Part shown: positions 34,779 through 43,805 of the stretch, one piece after another
Numbering within the stretch: position 1 is the first letter of the stretch
Layout of the letters: each line of letters starts with the position of its first letter
Assembly (NCBI GenBank): GCA_023387655.1
Contig: JAEWHR010000243.1
Location: forward strand, 1-64,000
Direction of reading: 5' to 3'
Length of the DNA: 64,000 nt
DNA from: Bacillota bacterium
GTDB taxonomy: Bacteria > Bacillota > Clostridia > Lachnospirales > Lachnospiraceae
Translations under genes and position numbers: made by a program
Notes under the pieces: generated by a model
Databases searched by the model: none
Told to the model about the DNA's origin: nothing
Seen by the model: the letters and a program-made list of their open reading frames with translations, nothing else

Positions 34779-37439
34779 ATGTTAACCATACAGAATTTAC
34801 TAATCTCAATGTTACCTAATCCCTCTGGTATCACTGAACTTCCTCTTATTTCTTATCACATAGAAAGTTCATTATCCGATACCTATCAGACCTCTTATCA
34901 GTTACAGATTGCTACGGATGGTGAGTTTCATTCTATTGTTTATGATAGTGGCTATGTAAAATCTGAGAATTCTATACACATAACTCCAACAGGGTTTTGC
35001 ATGGAATCCGCTACGAAATACTATGTCCGTGTTCGTATTACTGACAATCATCAAAGAGAAAGTGATTATAGTAAGATAAGCACCTTCCTTACTGGAATAT
35101 TAAAAGAAGACGATTGGAAGGCTTCTTTTGTAAGTGGAGAAGAGCTCATAGAAAAAGACGATTCAGGAAGTACAATTATTAGAAAAACTTTTCATGTACA
35201 TAAAAAAATTAAAGAAGCTTTTGCTTTTACAACAGCCCAAGGTTTATACCATTTTTATATGAATGGGCATAAAGTTGGAACAGATGAATTAGCTCCAGGA
35301 TGGACTTCCTATCATAATCGACTGCTCTATCAAACTCATGATGTTACCGATTTGTTGATGCAAGGAGACAATGCTTTCGCTGCTTTTGTTGGTGCAGGTT
35401 GGTATAAAGGAAAGATGGGATTTCTCTTAAGAAGAAATAATTATGGAGAAAGGACTGCATTCTTTGCACAGCTCATTATACGATATGAAGATGGCACTTG
35501 TGAGTGGATTGGTACAGATGAAACCTGTGTTACTACACATGGTCCTGTGAGCTTTTCTGAAATTTATGATGGTGAAATATATGATGCATCTTTAGAGCAG
35601 AACGGATTTTCTATGCCGGACTTTAAAGCCATTCATGCTACTCCTGTTTCCTTAGTTCCAACAGACTATTCTGTTTTAATAGCACAACCAGGAGGGAAGG
35701 TAACACGAAAGATAAAGCTTCCAGCCAAACGATTGTTTACAACTCCAGCTGGTGATACAGTACTTGATTTTGGCCAAAACCTTTCTGGTTATATTGAAAC
35801 CACATTCCAATCTATACCGGGCGAGGTTTTAAAATTAGAGTGCTTTGAAACTCTTGATTCCGAAGGAAATTGTTATTTCGATAATTTAAGAACAGCAAAA
35901 CAATCCTTAACCTATCACTGTGCTAATGACGAATTGGTTACGTACCATCCTTATTTTACATTCCAAGGATTTCGTTATGCTAAAGTATCATCATTTCCTG
36001 GTCAAAAGCCAGATTTAAGTAATTTTACTGCCTACGCTCTTTATTCCGATATGGAGCAAACTGGATATTTTACTACCTCAAATCAAGATATTAATCGTCT
36101 TTATGAAAATATTTTATGGAGTTTACGTGGTAACTTTGTTGACATTCCATCCGATTGTCCACAAAGAGATGAAAGAATGGGTTGGACAGGAGATGCTCAG
36201 ATTTTCTGTCGTACCGCTTGCTATCTAATGAATACCTATACATTTTTCTCTAAGTGGTTAAAAGATGTTGCTGCAGATCAGACACCAGATGGCGGCGTTC
36301 CTCATGTCGTTCCAGACATTATTACAGGGGTAGATACCGATGACTGGCTTGTAAGTAATGGTACCCATTCCGCTGCTGCCTGGGGTGACGTTGCAGTCAT
36401 TAATCCTTATACACTTTACTTGATGTATGGAGATACAAGAATTTTAAGCGAGCAGTATGACAGTATGAAAGCATGGATTAATTTCATGAGAAATCATTCT
36501 AAGGATGGAATATGGACTTATCGTCTCCAGTTCGGAGATTGGGTTGCACTAGATGCCGAAGAAGGTAGTTATTTTGGGGCAACTCCAACTGACTTTACTT
36601 GTACTGCTTTTTATGCCTATAGTACTCTTCTATTTGCAAAAACAGCTAAAATATTAGGTTTTACTACTGATTATGAAGAGTATAGTAATCTTTATAAAGA
36701 AATCGTTACAACCTTTGAGAAAACTTTCTTTACCGAAGAAGGTAACCTAACTGTAAATACACAGACAGCTCATATTGTTGCACTTTATTTTGATTTGGTA
36801 CCATCAAAGTATAAAAAACAAGTTACGGATTCCCTTTTAAAACTCCTTAAAGAAAACAATGGGCATCTTGTAACTGGATTTATTGGTACTCCATATTTTT
36901 GTCATGCTCTAAGCCAGAATGGACATACCAAGGAAGCCTATGAGTTATTACTAAAAGATGATTTCCCATCATGGCTCTACCAAGTAAAAATGGGGGCAAC
37001 TACAATTTGGGAGCACTGGGATGGATTAAAACCAGATGGTACTATGTGGAGCCCTGATATGAACTCCTTCAATCATTATGCTTATGGAGCAATTGGTGAG
37101 TGGCTATTCCGCGTTGTTGCAGGAATTGAATTCGATGAATCTGCACCTGGTGGAAAACATATGATTTTGTATCCTCATTACGGTGGTAATCTAACTAAGG
37201 TGGATGCTTCTTATCTAAGTGTTTATGGTAAAGTATCTTGCACTTATATTAAGGATAGAAATAAGGTGACTCTAAGCGTCACTGTGCCAGCAAATACTAC
37301 AGCAACTGTGTGTCTTGATGGAGCACAAGAGATTCTTAACGCTCCTAATAATATTTCCTTCCTTAAGGATTCCAACTGTTTAAAAACAACAATTGGCTCT
37401 GGTGATTATACCTTTGAATTTTTAACATTGTCTGAGTAA
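34779..37439 (+). CDS. GH78 alpha-L-rhamnosidase
   Basis: 886 residues. N-terminal beta-sandwich modules (about 1-330) include the FTTAQGLYHFYMNGHKVGTDELAPGWTSY carbohydrate-binding-like segment. The (alpha/alpha)6 catalytic barrel (about 400-790) carries the diagnostic DCPQRDERMGWTGDAQ motif with the acidic catalytic residues, and WEHWDG later. A C-terminal beta-sandwich ends the protein. No signal peptide, so it is a cytosolic exo-rhamnosidase. The ribosome-binding site is AGGAGG. It differs strongly from the second GH78 in the window (44987-47596), which suggests different rhamnosyl linkages. The downstream BKACE gene is separated by a 19-bp repeat array. Confidence 0.92.
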   Translation: MLTIQNLLISMLPNPSGITELPLISYHIESSLSDTYQTSYQLQIATDGEFHSIVYDSGYVKSENSIHITPTGFCMESATKYYVRVRITDNHQRESDYSKISTFLTGILKEDDWKASFVSGEELIEKDDSGSTIIRKTFHVHKKIKEAFAFTTAQGLYHFYMNGHKVGTDELAPGWTSYHNRLLYQTHDVTDLLMQGDNAFAAFVGAGWYKGKMGFLLRRNNYGERTAFFAQLIIRYEDGTCEWIGTDETCVTTHGPVSFSEIYDGEIYDASLEQNGFSMPDFKAIHATPVSLVPTDYSVLIAQPGGKVTRKIKLPAKRLFTTPAGDTVLDFGQNLSGYIETTFQSIPGEVLKLECFETLDSEGNCYFDNLRTAKQSLTYHCANDELVTYHPYFTFQGFRYAKVSSFPGQKPDLSNFTAYALYSDMEQTGYFTTSNQDINRLYENILWSLRGNFVDIPSDCPQRDERMGWTGDAQIFCRTACYLMNTYTFFSKWLKDVAADQTPDGGVPHVVPDIITGVDTDDWLVSNGTHSAAAWGDVAVINPYTLYLMYGDTRILSEQYDSMKAWINFMRNHSKDGIWTYRLQFGDWVALDAEEGSYFGATPTDFTCTAFYAYSTLLFAKTAKILGFTTDYEEYSNLYKEIVTTFEKTFFTEEGNLTVNTQTAHIVALYFDLVPSKYKKQVTDSLLKLLKENNGHLVTGFIGTPYFCHALSQNGHTKEAYELLLKDDFPSWLYQVKMGATTIWEHWDGLKPDGTMWSPDMNSFNHYAYGAIGEWLFRVVAGIEFDESAPGGKHMILYPHYGGNLTKVDASYLSVYGKVSCTYIKDRNKVTLSVTVPANTTATVCLDGAQEILNAPNNISFLKDSNCLKTTIGSGDYTFEFLTLSE

Positions 37440-37451
37440 ATAAAGGTATGT

Positions 37452-37679
37452 AGTGTCCTATGATAAACATAATGTTATAGGATAAGCGTGGTGTTCTAGA
37501 ATAAGTGTGGTGTCCAAGGATAAGCATAGTGTTCATGACTAAACATGCTGTTCTAGAATAAGCATAGTGCTCATGACTAAACATGTTGTTCTAGAATAAG
37601 CATAGTGCTCTAGAATTATTGTACCGTCCAAGGATACACGTACTGTTAAAGGATAAGCATGGTGTTCAATAGGAAACAA
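37452..37679 (+). repeat. Twelve 19-bp tandem repeats between GH78 and the BKACE gene
   Basis: Twelve consecutive units of exactly 19 bp, consensus near AGTGTTCTAGAATAAGCAT, fill the whole gap. Units 5-6 and 7-8 form a 38-bp higher-order repeat with only two or three differences, so the inner part was amplified more recently than the ends. The last unit stops about 5 bp before the AAAGGAA ribosome-binding site of the next gene. Confidence 0.92.
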
Positions 37680-37696
37680 GAACAGAAAGGAAATAT

Positions 37697-38500
37697 ATGA
37701 AGAAAATAATTATTTCACTAGCTCCAGTTGCTGCTGGTACTTCAATTGATCTGGCAACTTTGGTTGATGATGTGAAAAAAAGTGTAGAGTTAGGTGCCTC
37801 CATGTGTCACCTTCATTGCCGCCGTCCAGATGGTACTTTAACCCCAGATATCACTTTTTTCACAGAGTGCTTTGATAAAATACGAAACGAAACCGATGTT
37901 ATCGTACAGGCCTCAACAGGTGGCGTGTCTAATATGACAATAGAGGAACGTTGTTATCCACTCAATTACGATAAGGTGGAAACAGCTTCTTTAAATGGTG
38001 GAACTACCAATCTTGGTGATTCCATCTACATTAACACCTTTGATGATATCGCATATTGTGCAGATATGGTTTATGAAAAAAATATCCTACCTGAAATAGA
38101 AGTATTTGATATTGGTATGATAAATAACATACAGCTTACTGCAAAATCGCACCCGTTTAAAGATCCAATTTTATTAAATCTTGTTTTCGGGCACAAAGGA
38201 GGTATGCAACCAAACATCGATAGTCTGATTGCATTTCGTTCTATGGTTCCACAGAATATGTTATGGGGAGTTACCCATTATGGACGTGATAACTGGGATT
38301 TTCTCTCTGCTGCTATTGCTATGGGAGCCTCTGTTGTCCGCATTGGATTTGAAGACAGTAATTATATCTCAGAAACTGAAAAAGCAGTTTATAATCATCA
38401 GTTAATAAAAAGGCTGGTTTCACTTATCGAAAGCATGGGGTATGCTCCAGCTACCGTTACCGAAGCTAGAAATATATTAAAACTTAAACAAGTTAATTAG
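37697..38500 (+). CDS. BKACE-family (DUF849) beta-keto acid cleavage enzyme
   Basis: 267 residues. The zinc-binding His38 and His40 in CHLHCRRPDG and Glu219 in RIGFEDS match the 3-keto-5-aminohexanoate cleavage enzyme family (BKACE), TIM-barrel enzymes that transfer part of a beta-keto acid to acetyl-CoA and yield acetoacetate. It lacks the lysine-fermentation partners, so the canonical substrate is unlikely. Together with a DUF1537 acid-sugar kinase and a racemase-like protein a few kilobases away it may act on a branched or deoxy acid sugar; this is inference. The ribosome-binding site is AAAGGAA. The gene ends in a strong terminator region after degenerate repeats. Confidence 0.85.
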   Translation: MKKIIISLAPVAAGTSIDLATLVDDVKKSVELGASMCHLHCRRPDGTLTPDITFFTECFDKIRNETDVIVQASTGGVSNMTIEERCYPLNYDKVETASLNGGTTNLGDSIYINTFDDIAYCADMVYEKNILPEIEVFDIGMINNIQLTAKSHPFKDPILLNLVFGHKGGMQPNIDSLIAFRSMVPQNMLWGVTHYGRDNWDFLSAAIAMGASVVRIGFEDSNYISETEKAVYNHQLIKRLVSLIESMGYAPATVTEARNILKLKQVN

Positions 38501-38501
38501 T

Positions 38502-38690
38502 AAGTGATCTCTTGATGTAAATTAAATAATTAATTAATTGATTAATTATTAAGTACTCTCTTCATGTAAACTAAAAATCATTAAGTGCTTTCTTGACTGA
38601 AACAAAAAAACATTGAGCGCTCTTTATGTTATAAACCAAAAAATCATTAAGTGTTCAATTGTTATAAACAAAAAATTCAAGCTTCCATGT
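38502..38690 (+). repeat. Degenerate ~32-bp repeats after the BKACE gene
   Basis: About five loosely conserved units of 32-34 bp, each with a TAAGTGCTCTCTT-like head and a GTAAACTAAAAAATCA-like tail (a longer first unit is interrupted by an ATTAATTA run). They occupy the 3' untranslated region up to the terminator. Confidence 0.55.
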
Positions 38691-38700
38691 TATATAAAAT

Positions 38701-38757
38701 AGCCACCATATCTACGTAAATTTATGTAGTGATATGGTGGCTATTTTTTATTTTATT
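38701..38757 (+). terminator. Terminator of the GH78-BKACE unit
   Basis: A 12-bp perfect stem (AGCCACCATATC at 38701-38712 and its complement at 38731-38742) with a smaller inner stem is followed by ATTTTTTATTTTATT on the plus strand. Confidence 0.85.
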
Positions 38758-38826
38758 ACTTACCTTGATTAATTCTAATATTATTTTTCTTAAGTACACC
38801 AATGTACTTTTCTCTGATACTTTAAT

Positions 38827-38970
38827 ATTCTTTACTGGATTTACTCCGATATTCTTTACCAGATTTACTCCAATATACTTTATCAGATTTACTCCAATAT
38901 TCTTTATCAGATTTACTCCAATATTCTTTACTGGATTTACTCCAATATTCTTTACCAGATTTACTCCAAT
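38827..38970. repeat. Six 24-bp tandem repeats at the convergent junction
   Basis: Six units of exactly 24 bp (consensus ATTCTTTACCAGATTTACTC plus CAAT, with CCAG/CTGG/ATCAG variants) lie between the BKACE terminator and the 3' end of the leftward GH42 gene. Because 24 is divisible by three, a spurious repetitive reading frame runs through them. Confidence 0.92.
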
Positions 38971-39010
38971 ATTACCTTTCTTTGATTTACTGGCAACTTT
39001 ATCTTATCTA

Positions 39011-41032
39011 TTACTGATTCATTTTAGCAACAATAACGTCGCCTCCTGCAATCTTTACCTTTCCGCTTATTGGTTTGTTGGTAATAAAGTCAACACCTGT
39101 TTCATCACCAAAATCAACCCAAGCCTCTTCTGGGTTATGATTCACAGCAAAGATGACACTTGCCTTCTTCGAAACACGATTCGTTACCTCCACCCCTGGT
39201 GTAGCAATTAATCTAGGTTTTACGGTTGAATTCTCACAGATTTTTTCCACAAGTTCTTCTAAAAATGCGTGCTCAGGTTGAGTTCCAATGTAATATGTAA
39301 TGCCATCCCCGTAGCTATTTTTTGTGACACACGCACTTCCAGCATAATAATCCTCTTGGTACTCAGCAACTGTCTCTGCTCCACGAGTATGTATCACATC
39401 ACATAGAAAATTACAGGAATAACTTTTTTGTTTCCATACTTTCTTGTGATCACTTACGATTTCCATATGGTTTTGTTCTTCTGGGAATAATGCATCTACC
39501 TCTTCCACCCATATACCAAGGATATCTCTTAGTTTTCCAGGATATTCACCAAAGACGCATCGATCATTTTCATCTGTTAATCCACTCATGGTTGTCGCAA
39601 TAAAGGTACCACCATCTTTAACAAACTGTTCTATACGCTCTGCTACTCCTTCTTTTATCATATATAGCATTGGTGCTACCACAATTTTATAATCGTTTAA
39701 TTGTTGTTCTACACTAATGATATCAACAGGAATGTTCTTTTCGTAAAATGGACGGTAATACTTAGAGACGGTATCTAAATAATTCATATCCTTACTTGGA
39801 CCACTAGAAAGTTCAAGAGCCCACCAATTATTCCAATCAAAAAGAATCGCTACCTCTGACTTTATTCTACCTTGAATAAAGCTATCTCCCATCAACTTTA
39901 GTTCATTTCCAATCTGGCTGCATTCACGAAAAACTCGGGTATTTTCATGCCCTGCATGGGAGATAATCGCTCCATGGAACTTTTCCTGGCCTCCAATAGA
40001 TTGTCGCATCTGGAAAAACATACAGGTATCAGAACCATGAGCCATCGCCTGATAGCTAAGTCTGCGAACTTCACCAGGACGTTTCAGCTTATTATATGGT
40101 TGCCAATTTTGTTGATTTGGAGACTGCTCTGTCATCATATAAGAATCTCCATTTTTTAAGCCACGTACAATATCATGTTTCATCGCAACAAAATAAGCTG
40201 GATCCTTTGGTCCTGGATAGTTATCCCACCCTGCAACATCCATATGCTTCAACATTTCATGCTGATCGAGTTTTTTAATATATCCTGACATATTTGTAGA
40301 AACTGGTATGTCTGGTGTATATTTCTTTAATACTTTATATTCATTGTCAAAACACTCCGCGGTGGAATGTGTTACAAATCTCATGTAGTCAAGTTGAATC
40401 GCTGGGTTAAAACGATAGTCATCATTTAGCTCTGATGGCAACCTTACTTCATCAAAATCATATACAATTCTTCCCCAAAATCTAGTATTCCAACGATTAT
40501 TTAATTCTTCAATAGAACCATAACGATCTTTTAACCATAAACGAAACTTAGCTTCGCAGGTAGGACAATAGCAGTATGTACCATATTCATTTGCTACGTG
40601 CCAAACAGCTAGTGATGGGTGTTTTCCATAGCGTATTGCCATCGCTTCTGCGATAGCTGCTGCTCTCTCACGATATTTTTCACTATTAACGCAGAAAAAT
40701 ACTCGCATTCCATGGGTACGTTTCCGCCCTGCAATATCTACCGGTAACACCTCTGGATATTTTGTAGAAAGCCATGCTGGCTGGGCTGTCGTCGGTGTTG
40801 CAAGATTTACATAAATCCCATTCTCCCACAGTTTATCAAGAAGCTTATCTAACCATCCAAAATCGTATTCTCCCTCTTTTGGCTCTAACTTAGCCCATGA
40901 AAATACCGGTAGCGTTACCATATTAATGCCTGCTTCTTTAAATAATCTAATATCCTCATCAATTGTTGCATCATCCCATTGATCAGGATTATAATCTCCT
41001 CCAAAATATACCCTGTCAGCTTTCTTTAACAT
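39011..41032 (-). CDS. GH42 beta-galactosidase/alpha-L-arabinopyranosidase-type enzyme
   Basis: 673 residues, standard GH42 length. Acid/base Glu149 in HVANEYG, nucleophile Glu302 in MMTEQSPNQQNW, and the zinc-cluster cysteines just after the acid/base in CYCPTCEAKF. The TIM barrel is followed by the trimerisation domain (about 390-600) and a short C-terminal domain. No signal peptide. It is the last gene of the second transporter operon. GH42 members cleave beta-1,4/1,6-galactosides or alpha-L-arabinopyranosides, both present in rhamnogalacturonan side chains; sequence alone does not decide. A second GH42 lies at 59160-61199. Confidence 0.92.
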   Translation of the reverse strand: MLKKADRVYFGGDYNPDQWDDATIDEDIRLFKEAGINMVTLPVFSWAKLEPKEGEYDFGWLDKLLDKLWENGIYVNLATPTTAQPAWLSTKYPEVLPVDIAGRKRTHGMRVFFCVNSEKYRERAAAIAEAMAIRYGKHPSLAVWHVANEYGTYCYCPTCEAKFRLWLKDRYGSIEELNNRWNTRFWGRIVYDFDEVRLPSELNDDYRFNPAIQLDYMRFVTHSTAECFDNEYKVLKKYTPDIPVSTNMSGYIKKLDQHEMLKHMDVAGWDNYPGPKDPAYFVAMKHDIVRGLKNGDSYMMTEQSPNQQNWQPYNKLKRPGEVRRLSYQAMAHGSDTCMFFQMRQSIGGQEKFHGAIISHAGHENTRVFRECSQIGNELKLMGDSFIQGRIKSEVAILFDWNNWWALELSSGPSKDMNYLDTVSKYYRPFYEKNIPVDIISVEQQLNDYKIVVAPMLYMIKEGVAERIEQFVKDGGTFIATTMSGLTDENDRCVFGEYPGKLRDILGIWVEEVDALFPEEQNHMEIVSDHKKVWKQKSYSCNFLCDVIHTRGAETVAEYQEDYYAGSACVTKNSYGDGITYYIGTQPEHAFLEELVEKICENSTVKPRLIATPGVEVTNRVSKKASVIFAVNHNPEEAWVDFGDETGVDFITNKPISGKVKIAGGDVIVAKMNQ

Positions 41033-41173
41033 GAAACTCCTCCACTCTTTTCTTTTTTCTGATTGTTCTTTATTCTAATCTTTCTTTTCCTGCCCCTTCT
41101 TTTCCCTTTCTCTTATCTATATGTAGAGATTGACTATCAAGGAATCTAGGTACAGTATTTTTATATAACCGAT

Positions 41174-43783
41174 TTATTTCTCTACCTCAACATAAAAAAC
41201 CGGCCAAGCACTTAGTCCAGTTGGGTAGACTTGCAAATGGGTTGAGGCACCATCTCGTATTGACCATACTAGAGTATTCGTTATTTCAATACTAAGCAAA
41301 TTATCCCCTTGCTTTATGAATTCTGTGATGTCTAACTTACCGGGAGAGCGAAGCATAACTCCAGCATTTTTTTCATTTATATAAACTTGTGCAGTGTCTC
41401 CAAAGGATGGAAGACTTAGAAGCACTTTCCCCTTTGGCATATTTTTTATAGTAAACGAAGTACGATATCGAATGATACCGGTGAAATCAGTCATTCCATG
41501 AATACCATTGATGTTTGGTAATTCTGCTTTCCATGGAATTGTTAATTCTTCTGTAAAATCAGGATAACTCGAAGTTGTAGCTACTGCCACCTCAAGTTCA
41601 GATAGCTTTATCTCCTTCTTTTTATACTTAGGAACTATTCTTTGAGCTTTTGTTTTTTCAAGTAAAAATACTTGACTTTCGCCCGGATTTAGAGAAAGAA
41701 AAAATGTACCGTTTTCTAATAAATAACTATCAGAATGATTCTTTAAGGCATCATAATATGTAACTGACTGTAAGGAAGAATCCTTAACTAGTATTTCTGT
41801 TTTTACTGTGGTAGTAAGACTTTCATTAAAAGCCATCAAAACAATCCCATCCTCTTGAAGATAAACATAAAGGCGTAAGTCATCAAAGGAACGACTGAGT
41901 GTTATCCCTCTCTCCTGCTGCTCCTTTATAGTCTTAGCTATTTTATAGAGCGGCACAATATTAACTGATTCTATAAATCCTTTCGGTAGTTTTTGACCAC
42001 TGGTATCTGCTTTTGGAAGAGCATCTAACATATATACCATGAATCCTTTCGCTGCTAATTTAATTACCGAGAGCGCAGCTTTCTCAGGTATATACTCACA
42101 ATATGGTAGGATGAGGCATCCATACTCTATCCCATTTAGTATCAGTTTCTGATTTTTTATCTCATAACCATCGTCCAGACCATATTCCCAAAGTATATCT
42201 GTACTAATGATATCACAGTCTAATTGTTCCTGCATTAAATTACGTACTGGTTTTTGAAAGAGTTGTGTTTTTCCACCACTCCACTCAGCCTCTGCATGAT
42301 ACAACACAAGAGCATCCATCCATGGTGTTCCATCTGAAAATAATTCAGACATGCGATTCATATATTTCATAAGTTCAGCAAAGTGTTTATACTGTGGATT
42401 ATTCCCACGAGCATAAAAATGTGGTGGACAATCTCGATCTGGAAACTTTGGAGAAAATGCATGTGGTACAAATTTATTAATACCACGTACTAACATGTGA
42501 TCCGTTAACCACTTCATTAACGAAACACCTTCTGCCCATCCGTAATTTCCAAAAATCTCACACATCGCTCTTCCTTGCTTATTTTTGTCTAAATGCGCTA
42601 GTGAAGCACCAAGTTTAGCAAGTCCATAGTGAAAGAACTCTCCATCACTATCCCCAGCTATCCATTGATGAATTTTCCCTGTAAAACCTGGTACTATTTG
42701 ATGATGCACAAGATCAATCCCTGACATATGTTGCCCTCTTTGAGCTCTAAAATAGTGACCAATGCTACATCCTAGTTTTGTATGAGCATTATCATCTTCA
42801 ATAATATGACCTATGTATTCTACCTTATGTGCCTCACACCATTCTCCAATCTGTCTTGCAAAACATTTTTCTACTAAAGAGGTAACAGCATCCATATAAA
42901 CACCGCGAACAAATTTCGTACGTTCACCCATCTCATACCAAAGCGCTATTAAATTTTCAAAGAGTTGGTCTCCCCATTTTTTTGTTAACAGATCTTCTAA
43001 TTCATTACTCCATGGTAGCTTAACATCCCTCTTCCCTAACTGTTCTTTAAAACTATAACCCAGTACATTACCTAACTCGGGCTCATCCGAAAAAAATCCA
43101 GCAAATGTTTTACCAAAATCACTCTCATATCTCTCATAATGTTTTTCATAGACTTCATCAATAAGGACCCGAACAGATTTTGAATCTATTAAGTTTATAT
43201 AATCTGGCCGTCCACCATTTTTCTGCGTAATATACAGAACAAACAATCGGTAAGCACCGCGAGGAAGGTCAAAATGAACGAATCCATCTAATAGTCTATC
43301 TGTTAAGTCAATAATATCTTCTTCCTTACCTGACACAGCCAAAGATTCTGTATCTGGCTTTTTTACAGCATAGATTTTAAGTAAACGATCTTCTCTACTA
43401 TAAAAAGGGGACACTAAAATTGCACCGTCTTTTACAGGTCCAATAATATCAACATGTCGTTCTGCAAGATAGTGTTTTGCATAAGAGGGCTTCTCTTTAT
43501 AGCCTCCATTGGCATGACCTGTTGGAAATCGATCATCATCAAGTACCCATACACGCATTCCATACTCTTTTGCCTTCTTCATAATAAGATCTATGTCTGA
43601 CCACCATTTCGGACCACAAAAGTCAGGATGGGGTCTTGATTCCAGACATACTTCTCTTATACCACACTGATATATTTTGTCCATTTCTTCAGAAAGGATT
43701 TCATGGTCTTCTCCATGCATCCAAAAAAACGGTAAGATATGGCTACCACCCTTATTATTTAATAAGTTATCAAGCTTTTTCAT
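41174..43783 (-). CDS. GH106-like glycoside hydrolase (probable alpha-L-rhamnosidase)
   Basis: 869 residues. The TIM-barrel N-terminal part has PFFWMHGEDHEIL, the CLESRPHPDF and VWVLDDDRFPTGHANGGY motifs, FFSDEPELG, and a region around YIGHIIEDDNAH that resemble GH106-type rhamnosidases. A glutamine amidotransferase-like insert and C-terminal beta-sandwich domains (about 720-869) include a galactose-binding-like segment. No signal peptide. GH106 includes rhamnosidases that remove alpha-L-rhamnose from rhamnogalacturonan II chains. Similarity is by motif only, so another activity in this superfamily is possible. It sits between the propeller protein and GH42 in one operon. Confidence 0.7.
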   Translation of the reverse strand: MKKLDNLLNNKGGSHILPFFWMHGEDHEILSEEMDKIYQCGIREVCLESRPHPDFCGPKWWSDIDLIMKKAKEYGMRVWVLDDDRFPTGHANGGYKEKPSYAKHYLAERHVDIIGPVKDGAILVSPFYSREDRLLKIYAVKKPDTESLAVSGKEEDIIDLTDRLLDGFVHFDLPRGAYRLFVLYITQKNGGRPDYINLIDSKSVRVLIDEVYEKHYERYESDFGKTFAGFFSDEPELGNVLGYSFKEQLGKRDVKLPWSNELEDLLTKKWGDQLFENLIALWYEMGERTKFVRGVYMDAVTSLVEKCFARQIGEWCEAHKVEYIGHIIEDDNAHTKLGCSIGHYFRAQRGQHMSGIDLVHHQIVPGFTGKIHQWIAGDSDGEFFHYGLAKLGASLAHLDKNKQGRAMCEIFGNYGWAEGVSLMKWLTDHMLVRGINKFVPHAFSPKFPDRDCPPHFYARGNNPQYKHFAELMKYMNRMSELFSDGTPWMDALVLYHAEAEWSGGKTQLFQKPVRNLMQEQLDCDIISTDILWEYGLDDGYEIKNQKLILNGIEYGCLILPYCEYIPEKAALSVIKLAAKGFMVYMLDALPKADTSGQKLPKGFIESVNIVPLYKIAKTIKEQQERGITLSRSFDDLRLYVYLQEDGIVLMAFNESLTTTVKTEILVKDSSLQSVTYYDALKNHSDSYLLENGTFFLSLNPGESQVFLLEKTKAQRIVPKYKKKEIKLSELEVAVATTSSYPDFTEELTIPWKAELPNINGIHGMTDFTGIIRYRTSFTIKNMPKGKVLLSLPSFGDTAQVYINEKNAGVMLRSPGKLDITEFIKQGDNLLSIEITNTLVWSIRDGASTHLQVYPTGLSAWPVFYVEVEK

Positions 43784-43805
43784 CCTGCCCTCCTATTATA
43801 ATGAG

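Noticed and set aside
37452..37679. CRISPR array
   Set aside because: Units are 19 bp, contiguous and degenerate, with no spacers and no cas genes in the window.
38729..39211. 160-codon open frame on the plus strand with a repeated FFTRFTPI pattern
   Set aside because: It is the translation of the 24-bp tandem repeat plus antisense of the GH42 gene end. It starts inside the terminator stem and has no proper ribosome-binding site.
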